Notes under the pieces: model-generated
What the model saw: only the letters and a program-made list of their open reading frames with translations
Database searches by the model: none
Told to the model about the DNA's origin: nothing
Shown here: positions 1-6,062 of the stretch, piece by piece
Position numbering within the stretch: position 1 is the first letter of the stretch
How the letters are laid out: each line of letters starts with the position of its first letter
Position numbers and translations under genes: made by a program
NCBI GenBank assembly: GCA_039925865.1
Contig: JBDSYA010000158.1
Location: 1-8,248 of the forward strand
DNA: 8,248 nt
Source of the DNA: JBDSYA01 sp039925865
GTDB taxonomy: Bacteria > Bacteroidota > Ignavibacteria > Tepidaquicellales > Tepidaquicellaceae
Direction of reading: 5' to 3'

Positions 1-2160
1 CTTTTGAGGAGCTGTAAGCAACCGCACCAACAATTACATCCGAATAACCATCACCATTTATATCTCCGGCTGATGAAACGGAGTTTCCGAAATTACTGCT
101 GTATTCACCTGTGAATGTGACATCAGCTGCGGCATCCATCAGATTTCCTCCATAGAAAATATAAGCTCTTCCTGAACCTGCATTGTATCCGGTTGCACCT
201 GCAATGACATCAGAAAATCCGTCATTGTTAATATCTCCGGCTGATGCAACAGAACATCCGAAAAGATTATCCGCAGCTTCACCAAACAATGTCACATCCT
301 TAACATTATTCATTACCGCGCCTCCAAAAAATATATAAGCTTCTCCGCGTTTGTAATATGAATTAAAAGATTGGTTTCCAATGATCACATCAGAATATCC
401 ATCTCCGTTAACGTCTCCCGCCGATGAAACTGAATTACCTATATAACTGTAGATAGAATCTCCTAACATTGTAACATCACTTACATTATCCATAGAATTA
501 CCTCCCAAATAGATAAAAACTTTACCCCTTACATTAAAAAATCCATCTGCTCCGACAAGGACATCCGAATAACCATCACCGTTTACATCACCGGCTGTTG
601 ATACTGAAGTTCCGAAATCGACTGTTGAAACTCCTGTCAATATAACATCGGAAATATTATCCATTGAAGTTCCACCATAGTAGATATAAGTCCTGCCAAG
701 GTCCGAGTTATATCCTTTAGCTCCTATAATAACGTCTGAATAGCCGTCACCATTCACATCACCAGCAGATGAAACTGAGCTTCCAAAAGATGTACCGATA
801 GCTTCGCCTGTTAATATAACATCAGCTGTATTATCCATAACTGCCCCGCCGAAATAGATAAAAGCTCTTCCTGTGTTTGAATTGTATCCCGGAGCACCTG
901 CTATTATATCAGGATAACCGTCAGCATTAAAATCTCCGGCCGAAACTGATACACCAAGGTAATTTGATGCAGTTCCTGTAATTGTTAACTCAGGTATGAT
1001 CTCATTCTTCATGAAGTAATCGTACAGATAAACTTTTCCTGTATTGAAGGTTTCTCCGTGAGAACCAACAATTATATCTGAGTACCCGTCTCCGTTTACA
1101 TCACCTGCTGATGATACACAATGCCCAAAATATTTTCCTCCGTCTATTGTTACATCAGAAAGAGTATCTGCTGATATACCGCCAAAGTAAATGTACGCCT
1201 TTCCCTGTAAAGAATTAAAACCATCCGCACCAACTAAAATGTCAGAATATCCATCGCCATTTATATCTCCGGCAGATGAAACGGAAATTCCAAATTCATT
1301 ATTAGCTGCTTCGCCGTTCATTGTCAGATCTGATGTTGAATTCATAATTGCTCCTCCGAAATAAACATAAGCATTTCCTTTGGATGCATTTCTTCCGTAT
1401 GCTCCGATGATCACATCTGAAAAACCGTCTCCGTTAACATCACCTCCTGATGACACTGAAAATCCGAAATTATTACCCGCTGACTCACCTGACATTACAT
1501 TGTCAGAGACATTATTCATAGAATTTCCACCAAGATAAATATAGGCTCTCCCTGTATTAGAGCTATAGCCATTTGCTCCAATGATCACATCAGAATATCC
1601 GTCACCGTTTACATCACCTGCTGCTGCAACTGAAGTTCCAAAACTATTATTAGCTGCTTCACCAGTCATCGTAACGTCTGCAAAGTTATTCATTGCTGCA
1701 CCGCCAAAAAAAATGTAACTCCTTCCTGTATTTGAACTATAACTATTTGCCCCGACAATTACATCTCCGTACCCGTCCCCATTTACATCTCCGCCGGATG
1801 AAACTGAAATTCCGAAAAAGTTACCGGTTGTTTCACCTGTCATTATAACATCAACTGAATTGTTCATTGAAGCTCCTCCGAAATAAATATAAGCTCTTCC
1901 TGTATTTGAACTGTATCCATAAGCTCCAACTACAATGTCTGAAAAACCGTCTCCGTTAACATCTCCCGCAGAAGAAACTGAATAACCAAAAAAATTATTC
2001 GCCAATACTCCTGAAAGTGTTACATCTGCGATAGTATTCATATTCACTCCTCCATAATAAACATAGGCTCTTCCGATTGATGAACTATATCCATAAGCTC
2101 CGACAATCACATCATCAAATCCGTCGCCATTCACATCGCCGGCGCTGCTTACTGAATATC
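1..2160 (-). repeat. Thirteen tandem FG-GAP coding repeats, about 174 bases each
   Basis: The first Asp codon of each calcium loop begins at 2137, 1963, 1789, 1615, 1441, 1267, 1102, 934, 760, 589, 415, 235 and 64 on the minus strand. The first five intervals are exactly 174 bases. The next two are 165 and 168, then 174, 171, 174, 180 and 171. All lie in one reading frame, so there is no frameshift in the visible array. The blade between 1102 and 934 departs from the consensus in its outer strands (VYLYDYFMKNEIIPEL replaces the usual YIYFGGA-MNN-type segment), suggesting a border between two propellers. The repeats are diverged at DNA level but share long near-identical stretches, so they may confuse assembly. 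Confidence 0.9.
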
Positions 2161-2386
2161 CGAATTGAGAATTTACAGCTAATCCGTTAAATGTTTTTCT
2201 CTGAAGTGCATCACCTTCCGGATCTTCATCAGGAATGATAGGTTTTCCGTTTTCATCAGTGAGTTTGTTGAGCCATTCTTTTGTCACGCCCGCCGGTAAT
2301 GAATCAGAAGTTTCATTGGAAAAAGAGTTCTGACTATTTACAATTATGAGAACAGTAAATATGAGTATTTGTAAATTTGTTTTCAT
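1..2386 (-). CDS. Secreted FG-GAP repeat (beta-propeller) protein, N-terminal part; runs off the left edge
   Basis: The reading frame is open from the ATG at 2386-2384 to the window edge, so 795 residues are visible and the C-terminus is missing. An in-frame TAA lies two codons upstream of the ATG, which fixes the start. Residues 1 to about 23 form a signal peptide (Lys3 followed by a hydrophobic stretch). An acidic linker follows to about residue 70, then FG-GAP repeats with the calcium-loop pattern D-x-N-G-D-G, beginning at residue 84. Thirteen repeats are seen, spaced 55-60 residues apart (mostly 58), each with FG near the start, a SSAGD-type turn and a V/I-V-G-A strand. This family folds into integrin-alpha-like propellers and is usually exported or surface-attached; the ligand cannot be read from the sequence. 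No Shine-Dalgarno is obvious. The gene lies 29 bases downstream of the 122-residue secreted protein and is probably co-transcribed with it. A C-terminal sorting domain would be expected beyond the window. Confidence 0.93.
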   Translation of the reverse strand, partial: MKTNLQILIFTVLIIVNSQNSFSNETSDSLPAGVTKEWLNKLTDENGKPIIPDEDPEGDALQRKTFNGLAVNSQFGYSVSSAGDVNGDGFDDVIVGAYGYSSSIGRAYVYYGGVNMNTIADVTLSGVLANNFFGYSVSSAGDVNGDGFSDIVVGAYGYSSNTGRAYIYFGGASMNNSVDVIMTGETTGNFFGISVSSGGDVNGDGYGDVIVGANSYSSNTGRSYIFFGGAAMNNFADVTMTGEAANNSFGTSVAAAGDVNGDGYSDVIIGANGYSSNTGRAYIYLGGNSMNNVSDNVMSGESAGNNFGFSVSSGGDVNGDGFSDVIIGAYGRNASKGNAYVYFGGAIMNSTSDLTMNGEAANNEFGISVSSAGDINGDGYSDILVGADGFNSLQGKAYIYFGGISADTLSDVTIDGGKYFGHCVSSAGDVNGDGYSDIIVGSHGETFNTGKVYLYDYFMKNEIIPELTITGTASNYLGVSVSAGDFNADGYPDIIAGAPGYNSNTGRAFIYFGGAVMDNTADVILTGEAIGTSFGSSVSSAGDVNGDGYSDVIIGAKGYNSDLGRTYIYYGGTSMDNISDVILTGVSTVDFGTSVSTAGDVNGDGYSDVLVGADGFFNVRGKVFIYLGGNSMDNVSDVTMLGDSIYSYIGNSVSSAGDVNGDGYSDVIIGNQSFNSYYKRGEAYIFFGGAVMNNVKDVTLFGEAADNLFGCSVASAGDINNDGFSDVIAGATGYNAGSGRAYIFYGGNLMDAAADVTFTGEYSSNFGNSVSSAGDINGDGYSDVIVGAVAYSSSK

Positions 2387-2415
2387 GCTTTAGTTTTGAA
2401 GTTTATTAAATACAT

Positions 2416-2784
2416 TTATTTTACATCGATATTTTTGGCATATATCAAATCACTGTTCTCAGTTTTATAAATTTCAATTCTGCATTCAAGTTTTCTTTTG
2501 CCACGTGACTTCGCCGGTTTGTAGTAAATACAATGGACCCCTGCATCAACATCACCTTCGACAAGAGTTTCGATAACATTTTGAAGTTCGTCGATCACAA
2601 TAATTCTTACAAAGACTTCTTCCGGGACCTTGAATTTTACAAGACTGACATTATTTTCTGCATCCGGATAAATATTGATTGTGTAACCGTTTGTTGGTTT
2701 ATCTGTTGGAAGGTTTTGGGCATTTGTGTTACCTCTAGTTATTGTACCAACCATCAGAATCAGAATTACTAAAATTTGTTTCAT
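2416..2784 (-). CDS. Small secreted protein with a FlgD-like / type IX sorting-domain-like fold
   Basis: This 122-residue protein starts with a signal peptide (residues 1 to about 22, cleavage likely near NA-QN). It has a short Pro/Thr/Asn linker and then a single beta-rich domain from about residue 35 to the end. The segment at 46-90 follows the order seen in FlgD-like Ig folds and C-terminal secretion sorting domains of Bacteroidota/Ignavibacteria: V-S-L-V-K-F-K-V-P, then V-x-V-x-V/I-D-x-L, then E-T-L-V-E-G, then D-A-G. In those proteins the fold normally sits at the end of a long cargo; here it stands alone behind its own signal peptide. Cys85 and Cys101 are the only cysteines and could form a disulfide. 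The start has a good ribosome site (AAAGGAG, 5 bases away). It is the first gene of a likely operon with the FG-GAP protein. The function is unknown; the domain assignment is from motif resemblance. Confidence 0.85.
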   Translation of the reverse strand: MKQILVILILMVGTITRGNTNAQNLPTDKPTNGYTINIYPDAENNVSLVKFKVPEEVFVRIIVIDELQNVIETLVEGDVDAGVHCIYYKPAKSRGKRKLECRIEIYKTENSDLIYAKNIDVK

Positions 2785-2789
2785 TATTT

Positions 2790-2796
2790 CTCCTTT
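2790..2796 (-). promoter_or_regulatory. Shine-Dalgarno for the 122-residue secreted protein
   Basis: On the minus strand AAAGGAG lies 5 bases before the ATG at 2784. It is the clearest ribosome binding site in the window; the FG-GAP, exonuclease and membrane-protein genes have none that is convincing. It supports the chosen start. Confidence 0.75.
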
Positions 2797-2822
2797 GTTG
2801 TTAGGGTTTTAAATAACTGATA

Positions 2823-2854
2823 CAAAAATATATCCGTAAGATCCATTTTCCAAA
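2823..2854 (-). promoter_or_regulatory. Predicted Bacteroidota-type promoter for the secreted-protein operon
   Basis: Read on the minus strand, TTTG (2854-2851) is followed after 20 bases by TATTTTTG (2830-2823). This matches the -33 TTTG / -7 TAnnTTTG form known for the primary sigma factor of Bacteroidota. Transcription would start near 2816, leaving a leader of roughly 30 bases that includes the Shine-Dalgarno. The motif is short and AT-rich, so chance occurrence is possible; its position and spacing are what make it credible. Confidence 0.5.
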
Positions 2855-2988
2855 GAAACTTTTTGGCGGGTTTCACAACTAAGATACTTACTTGTTTATT
2901 AGAAAAGTATTATTTTGAGCAGGATTTGACACTTATACTTACAGGAAGAACAGATTCCTTCTAAAAATTGATCGAGTTGAAAGTTGCG

Positions 2989-3006
2989 CCGTAGGCGTCC
3001 CTACGG
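2989..3006. repeat. GC-rich perfect hairpin in the divergent spacer, REP-like
   Basis: CCGTAGG (2989-2995), a 4-base loop CGTC, and CCTACGG (3000-3006) form a perfect 7-bp stem. It stands out in an otherwise AT-rich 276-base spacer between divergent genes. No T-run follows on either strand, so an intrinsic terminator is unlikely. Short GC hairpins of this sort are often dispersed repetitive elements, but only one copy is present here. It is also about 55 bases before the start of the plus-strand pseudogene and could lie in that gene's leader. Confidence 0.4.
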
Positions 3007-3060
3007 GAAAAGCAGAAATTATATTTCACATTTAATATTTATAATTTAAAATTTAACAAA

Positions 3061-4492
3061 GTGCACAAAAGCTCACTGCTAGAAATTCTAAGAACCTTCA
3101 CTCCGAAAGAATTAGTCAAATTCGAAGACTTTGTTAACTCACCTTATTTCAATAAAAATAAGAATGTTATTAATTTATTTATTGAAGTAAAAAAGTATGT
3201 TCCTGAATTCAAGGAAATAGGTCTTGAGAAAGAAAAAGTCTGGAAGAAATTATTTACGGATAAGGAATACAATTACGGGATAATGAAGAATTTAATCTTT
3301 GATCTGAACAAGCTTGCTGAGCAGTTTATTATTATACTTAAATTTAATAAGGATGAATATAAACAGAATGAATATTTTATCAGCGCAATGCTTGACAAAA
3401 AACTGCATAAGATGTATATCAACAAACATAATGCAATGGACAAAGGACCTGATATAGATTACTTAAATGCAAACAATATTGAATTAGATAATTATTTGTA
3501 TTTTAAGATTAATATTTATGAAATGAAGTTATTGTATCATCAGCAGTTTGATCGAAACTTTAAAATTGAGAGTCTTCAATTAAAACATGATTTCTATAAA
3601 TTATCAGTTTTTCTGATTCAGTTAATTGCCGCATATGGAAATGCTATTGTGTCGAAATTAAGCGAGAATATTGATCCTTCTAACAACCCTATTTTCAAAT
3701 TCCTTGAGCTGAATTATCATAATTTGGAAATCGTTATGGAATCTCTTAAGAATGGTACAAGCGACATGTATCAATATATAAAAATTTACCAACAGTTTAT
3801 CCTTTCATTAAAAGAAAACACTGATGAAACTTATTTTGAATTTAAAAATACGCTATTTGAAAATCTGAATATTTTGCCAAGAAGAGAGATTCAAAGTTTC
3901 CATTATTGTGTTTATCTTGCTTTAACTTTAAATATTTGAAAATTAAACAGAATAAAAGAGACCCTTCAAATATTTGATTCTCATATAGAAAATATCCTTA
4001 TCGGTGGTATAAGAAATGAAATAGTTCCAATTCATATTTTCATTATATATATATCCAGTTGCTTTGATCTCTCAGATTCTGAAAAGTTAGAATTATTTGC
4101 TTCAAGGTTTATTGAAAAGCTGGATACTAAGATTGTGGAATCCACTAAAACATATGTGAAGTTTATGATTTCATTTATTAATAAAGATTTTAAGGATGCT
4201 TTAAATCAAATTGTTTTGTCAGACGTTCCTTATTCCAAGTTTAAAATCCCTTTGAAATATCAGAAGGCAATGTGCATTTATGAGCTTGGGGATTATGAAA
4301 TGTTCCTTAATGAATTAGATAGCCAGAAACATTTTATTAAAAATAATACATTCATTGCCGAATCTTCAATTGCAAAAATTAATAATTATTTTTTAATTAT
4401 TAAAAAATTATGTTAACGATTCATTTAAAGATTCAAGTCCGTGGATTTATGATAAACTCAGAGAAATTGAAGAAGAAAACAATGAAAGGTAA
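3061..4492 (+). pseudogene. Broken helical-repeat (TPR-like) protein gene of an uncharacterised Bacteroidota-type family
   Basis: The frame opens at a GTG (3061; protein start MHKSSLLEILRTFTPKEL) and runs 292 codons to an in-frame TGA at 3937-3939. The same frame then stays open for 158 further codons to 4413. A frame change in the A6 run at 4402-4407 restores a coding tail (KNYVNDSFKDSSPWIYDKLREIEEE region) that ends at TAA 4490-4492. Removing one A and reading through the TGA gives about 476 residues. The sequence is rich in Lys, Asn, Ile, Leu and Phe, with alpha-helical hairpins such as the segment around 4189-4320 (FKDALNQI ... YQKAMCIYELGDYE), which resembles TPR-like repeats. I recognise the N-terminal pattern (LL-LR-F-KEL-KFEDFVNSPYFNKNK) from an uncharacterised, often multi-copy Bacteroidota-type family; no function is established. 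Base composition is very AT-rich. The intact pieces could still be expressed separately, but decay of a single gene is the simpler reading. Confidence 0.8.
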
Positions 4493-4552
4493 AAGAGAAA
4501 AGAGAAAAGCTACTTTTCGTTTTACTTCTGATATTTGAAAAAATAACGTGCT

Positions 4553-4680
4553 ATGCATAAAAGCCCGCTTCTCGAAATCATCCGTACCTTTACTTCAAAA
4601 GAATTAATTAAGTTTCGAAGACTTTGTTAACTCTCCTTCAATAAAAATAAATGTTGTTTAATTTATTTAATGAAATAAAA
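4553..4680 (+). pseudogene. Decayed N-terminal fragment of a second tandem copy of the same family
   Basis: ATG CAT AAA AGC at 4553 begins a sequence that parallels the start of the gene at 3061 for about 128 bases: MHKSPLLEIIRTFTSKELIKF against MHKSSLLEILRTFTPKELVKF. One extra T near 4613 shifts the frame and gives a stop shortly after. Relative to the first copy there is also a 4-base loss after the SP codons, a 2-base loss in the AATAA(GA)ATG segment, and one further inserted T. Similarity stops abruptly at about 4680, just where GC-richer DNA with the exonuclease gene begins. The remaining three-quarters of the gene is absent. This is a relic of a tandem paralogue; the ATG here supports the start chosen for the first copy. 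Confidence 0.8.
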
Positions 4681-5560
4681 ACTCGCGAAGCACTAAATAA
4701 CCCTTGCTGCCAGCGCATTCGCCCTTTCAAGTAAACGCGGATCATTTATTTTGGCGCTAAACTCCGCGAATGCTGATGTCGGGCCGCACCATCTTAATTC
4801 GTCTACATCTTTAAACAGAGGCACATCTGTTCGTAATATTGCCAATTGCTTAAACAATAATGCCTGTTCCTTCTTTTCAGCCAAAACCTTTGCAGGGAAA
4901 TCCTCAATTGGTCCATACTCATTCAGCAGACGAACGGCACTGACCTTTCCGATTCCCGGAATACCAGGATAGCCATCAGCACTGTCACCGACGAGAGCAA
5001 GCAGGTCAGGGATTAGTGATGGTTCTACACCAAACTTTTTGCGAACAGCGTCACTGTTGCGAATGATGTTCGCTCTCCGATCGATTTGAACAACCGAGTC
5101 TTCGTAAACACATTGTGCGAGGTCTTTGTCCGGAGTCCAGATACATACTTTCTGAACACGAGGATCAGCAGCCGCCAGGTGCGCGGCAGAGGCAAGTGCA
5201 TCATCAGCTTCCAGTTCGATCATCGGCCAGACTATCACACCCATATCTGCCAAAGCTTTTTCCAAAGGATGGAATTGCGCAAGCAACGCCCGATCCATAC
5301 CTGCACTTGTTTTATACTCCGGCCATAACTTATTTCGAAATGATTCAATAACATGATCGGTCGCAACGCCTGTGTGTGTTGCCCCTTCATCTATCATTTG
5401 CAATATGCCATTCAGCACACCGGCAACAGCTCCAAATGGTTTATCCTTACCCTTGTTGAAGCTGCGCTGACCGTAGAAATGACGGAAGAGTTCGTATGTA
5501 CCATCTATGAGATGGATGATCATGATTGTTTTGCGAAAAATGTTAGTGTCATACTGAAAA
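4681..5560. other. GC-richer segment containing the exonuclease gene, possibly acquired
   Basis: Sampled 60-base rows inside this segment contain 32 (from 4921) and 36 (from 5161) G+C, against 9 (from 3481) and 18 (from 3721) in the neighbouring pseudogene. The left border coincides with the abrupt end of the second pseudogene copy. The right border is less clear and falls between 5523 and about 5560, where AT-rich coding DNA resumes. No transposase, integrase, terminal inverted repeat or target duplication is visible, so the mechanism is unknown and the segment limits are approximate. Confidence 0.4.
4693..5523 (-). CDS. Stand-alone 5'-3' exonuclease / flap endonuclease (PIN-like plus H3TH)
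   Basis: The 276-residue product matches the stand-alone 5'-3' exonuclease family related to the N-terminal domain of DNA polymerase I and to T5/T4-type flap nucleases. These use two metal ions to cut 5' flaps or degrade DNA from 5' ends. Likely metal ligands are visible in order: Asp7 (LIDGTYE), Asp56 (ATD), Glu105-Asp107-Asp108 (EADDA), Asp132 and Asp134 (TPDKD), Asp180 and Asp183 (VGDSADG). The helix-3-turn-helix DNA-binding segment follows at about 179-205 (PGIPGIGKVSA). No polymerase domain is attached, and the length is usual for the stand-alone group. The HLIDGTYELFRHFY opening is typical of a subfamily I know from actinobacteria and other phyla. No Shine-Dalgarno is clear. The gene is GC-richer than its flanks and borders a truncated pseudogene, hinting at transfer. 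The role is probably replication or repair, but it could also be accessory. Confidence 0.92.
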   Translation of the reverse strand: MIIHLIDGTYELFRHFYGQRSFNKGKDKPFGAVAGVLNGILQMIDEGATHTGVATDHVIESFRNKLWPEYKTSAGMDRALLAQFHPLEKALADMGVIVWPMIELEADDALASAAHLAAADPRVQKVCIWTPDKDLAQCVYEDSVVQIDRRANIIRNSDAVRKKFGVEPSLIPDLLALVGDSADGYPGIPGIGKVSAVRLLNEYGPIEDFPAKVLAEKKEQALLFKQLAILRTDVPLFKDVDELRWCGPTSAFAEFSAKINDPRLLERANALAARVI

Positions 5561-5561
5561 A

Positions 5562-5942
5562 TTATTTTCTCTTATTTATTGCAAATATCAATGCTGAAGA
5601 AATAATACACATTACTAAAGCACCAATAATAAGTGAATTCTCTTTTTGTGAAATTCCAATAAATAAGTCGCCCACCATCATTACTAAAAAGAAAACATAT
5701 GCAATTGTCAGCATAGGAATCGATTTTTTAAATGTCGCAAAACCAAATATGAAACCAAGGGCAAATTGTCGGGAAGCCCACATATAAATTAAGTAGTCAA
5801 CGCCTTTTGCGTTAAGGTCAACTGATTCTACAGTCGTTTGAGGTGAAAAGCATAATGCTAAACTTACAATAAGTTCAAGTAATGCAAAAAGTCCGGATAT
5901 TATAAGTATCCATTTTGGTAATGTTTTTTGGCCTTCTGTCAT
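5562..5942 (-). CDS. Four-helix inner-membrane protein of unknown function
   Basis: The 126-residue product is almost entirely membrane-embedded. Four hydrophobic segments lie at about 10-32, 50-71, 75-97 and 103-122, with a short charged N-terminus and a basic C-terminus (NKRK), so both ends are probably cytoplasmic. The loop between helices 1 and 2 (about 33-48) is polar and would face the periplasm. A W-A-S-R-Q motif at 55-59 in helix 2 and Gly91-Asp92 in helix 3 are polar residues inside membrane segments and may be functionally important. I cannot assign a named family with confidence; it resembles small DUF-type four-helix membrane proteins. The gene lies 38 bases upstream of the exonuclease on the same strand but has ordinary AT-rich composition. 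No clear promoter or ribosome site is seen upstream. Confidence 0.75.
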   Translation of the reverse strand: MTEGQKTLPKWILIISGLFALLELIVSLALCFSPQTTVESVDLNAKGVDYLIYMWASRQFALGFIFGFATFKKSIPMLTIAYVFFLVMMVGDLFIGISQKENSLIIGALVMCIISSALIFAINKRK

Positions 5943-6062
5943 AATTTAAATTTGTTTCTATATTTGTTTTTGTTGGTTGTTTAATTTGTGCACTGACGAT
6001 TCGGTATAATGACAGCAACATTTTGCTAACATTTCTTCTGTGAAAGTTCACTCACTTCTGAA

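Noticed and set aside
1..2160. Regularly spaced repeats as a CRISPR-like or satellite array
   Set aside because: The period is about 174 bases, all units lie in one open reading frame and they encode FG-GAP calcium loops, so this is protein repetition.
3017..3045. TATAAT at 3040-3045 as a promoter for the plus-strand gene
   Set aside because: The spacer is so AT-rich that this hexamer is expected by chance, and no matching -35 element lies at the right distance.
3937..3939. TGA as selenocysteine or as a reassigned sense codon
   Set aside because: No convincing SECIS-like hairpin follows the TGA, the protein family is not a redox type, Trp is encoded by TGG elsewhere, and no other gene in the window uses in-frame TGA. 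All visible intact genes end in TAA or TAG, but six stops are too few to argue for a changed code.
4504..4518. Small hairpin GAAAAG-CTA-CTTTTC as a terminator between the two pseudogenes
   Set aside because: The stem has six pairs, is mostly A/T, and is not followed by a proper T-run; such inverted repeats are expected by chance in purine-rich AT DNA.
4681..4700. TCGCGA palindrome and following T-run after the exonuclease stop as an intrinsic terminator
   Set aside because: The palindrome cannot form a stem with an adequate loop; the T-run belongs to the decayed pseudogene sequence.
5353..5787. Plus-strand open frame of 144 codons across the exonuclease and membrane-protein genes
   Set aside because: It overlaps two well-supported minus-strand genes in antisense and shows no domain, signal peptide or ribosome site of its own.
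5943..6062. Short inverted repeats (GTGAA/TTCAC and GCAA/TTGC) between the MOSC and membrane-protein genes
   Set aside because: Stems of only four or five pairs with no supporting context are not distinguishable from background.
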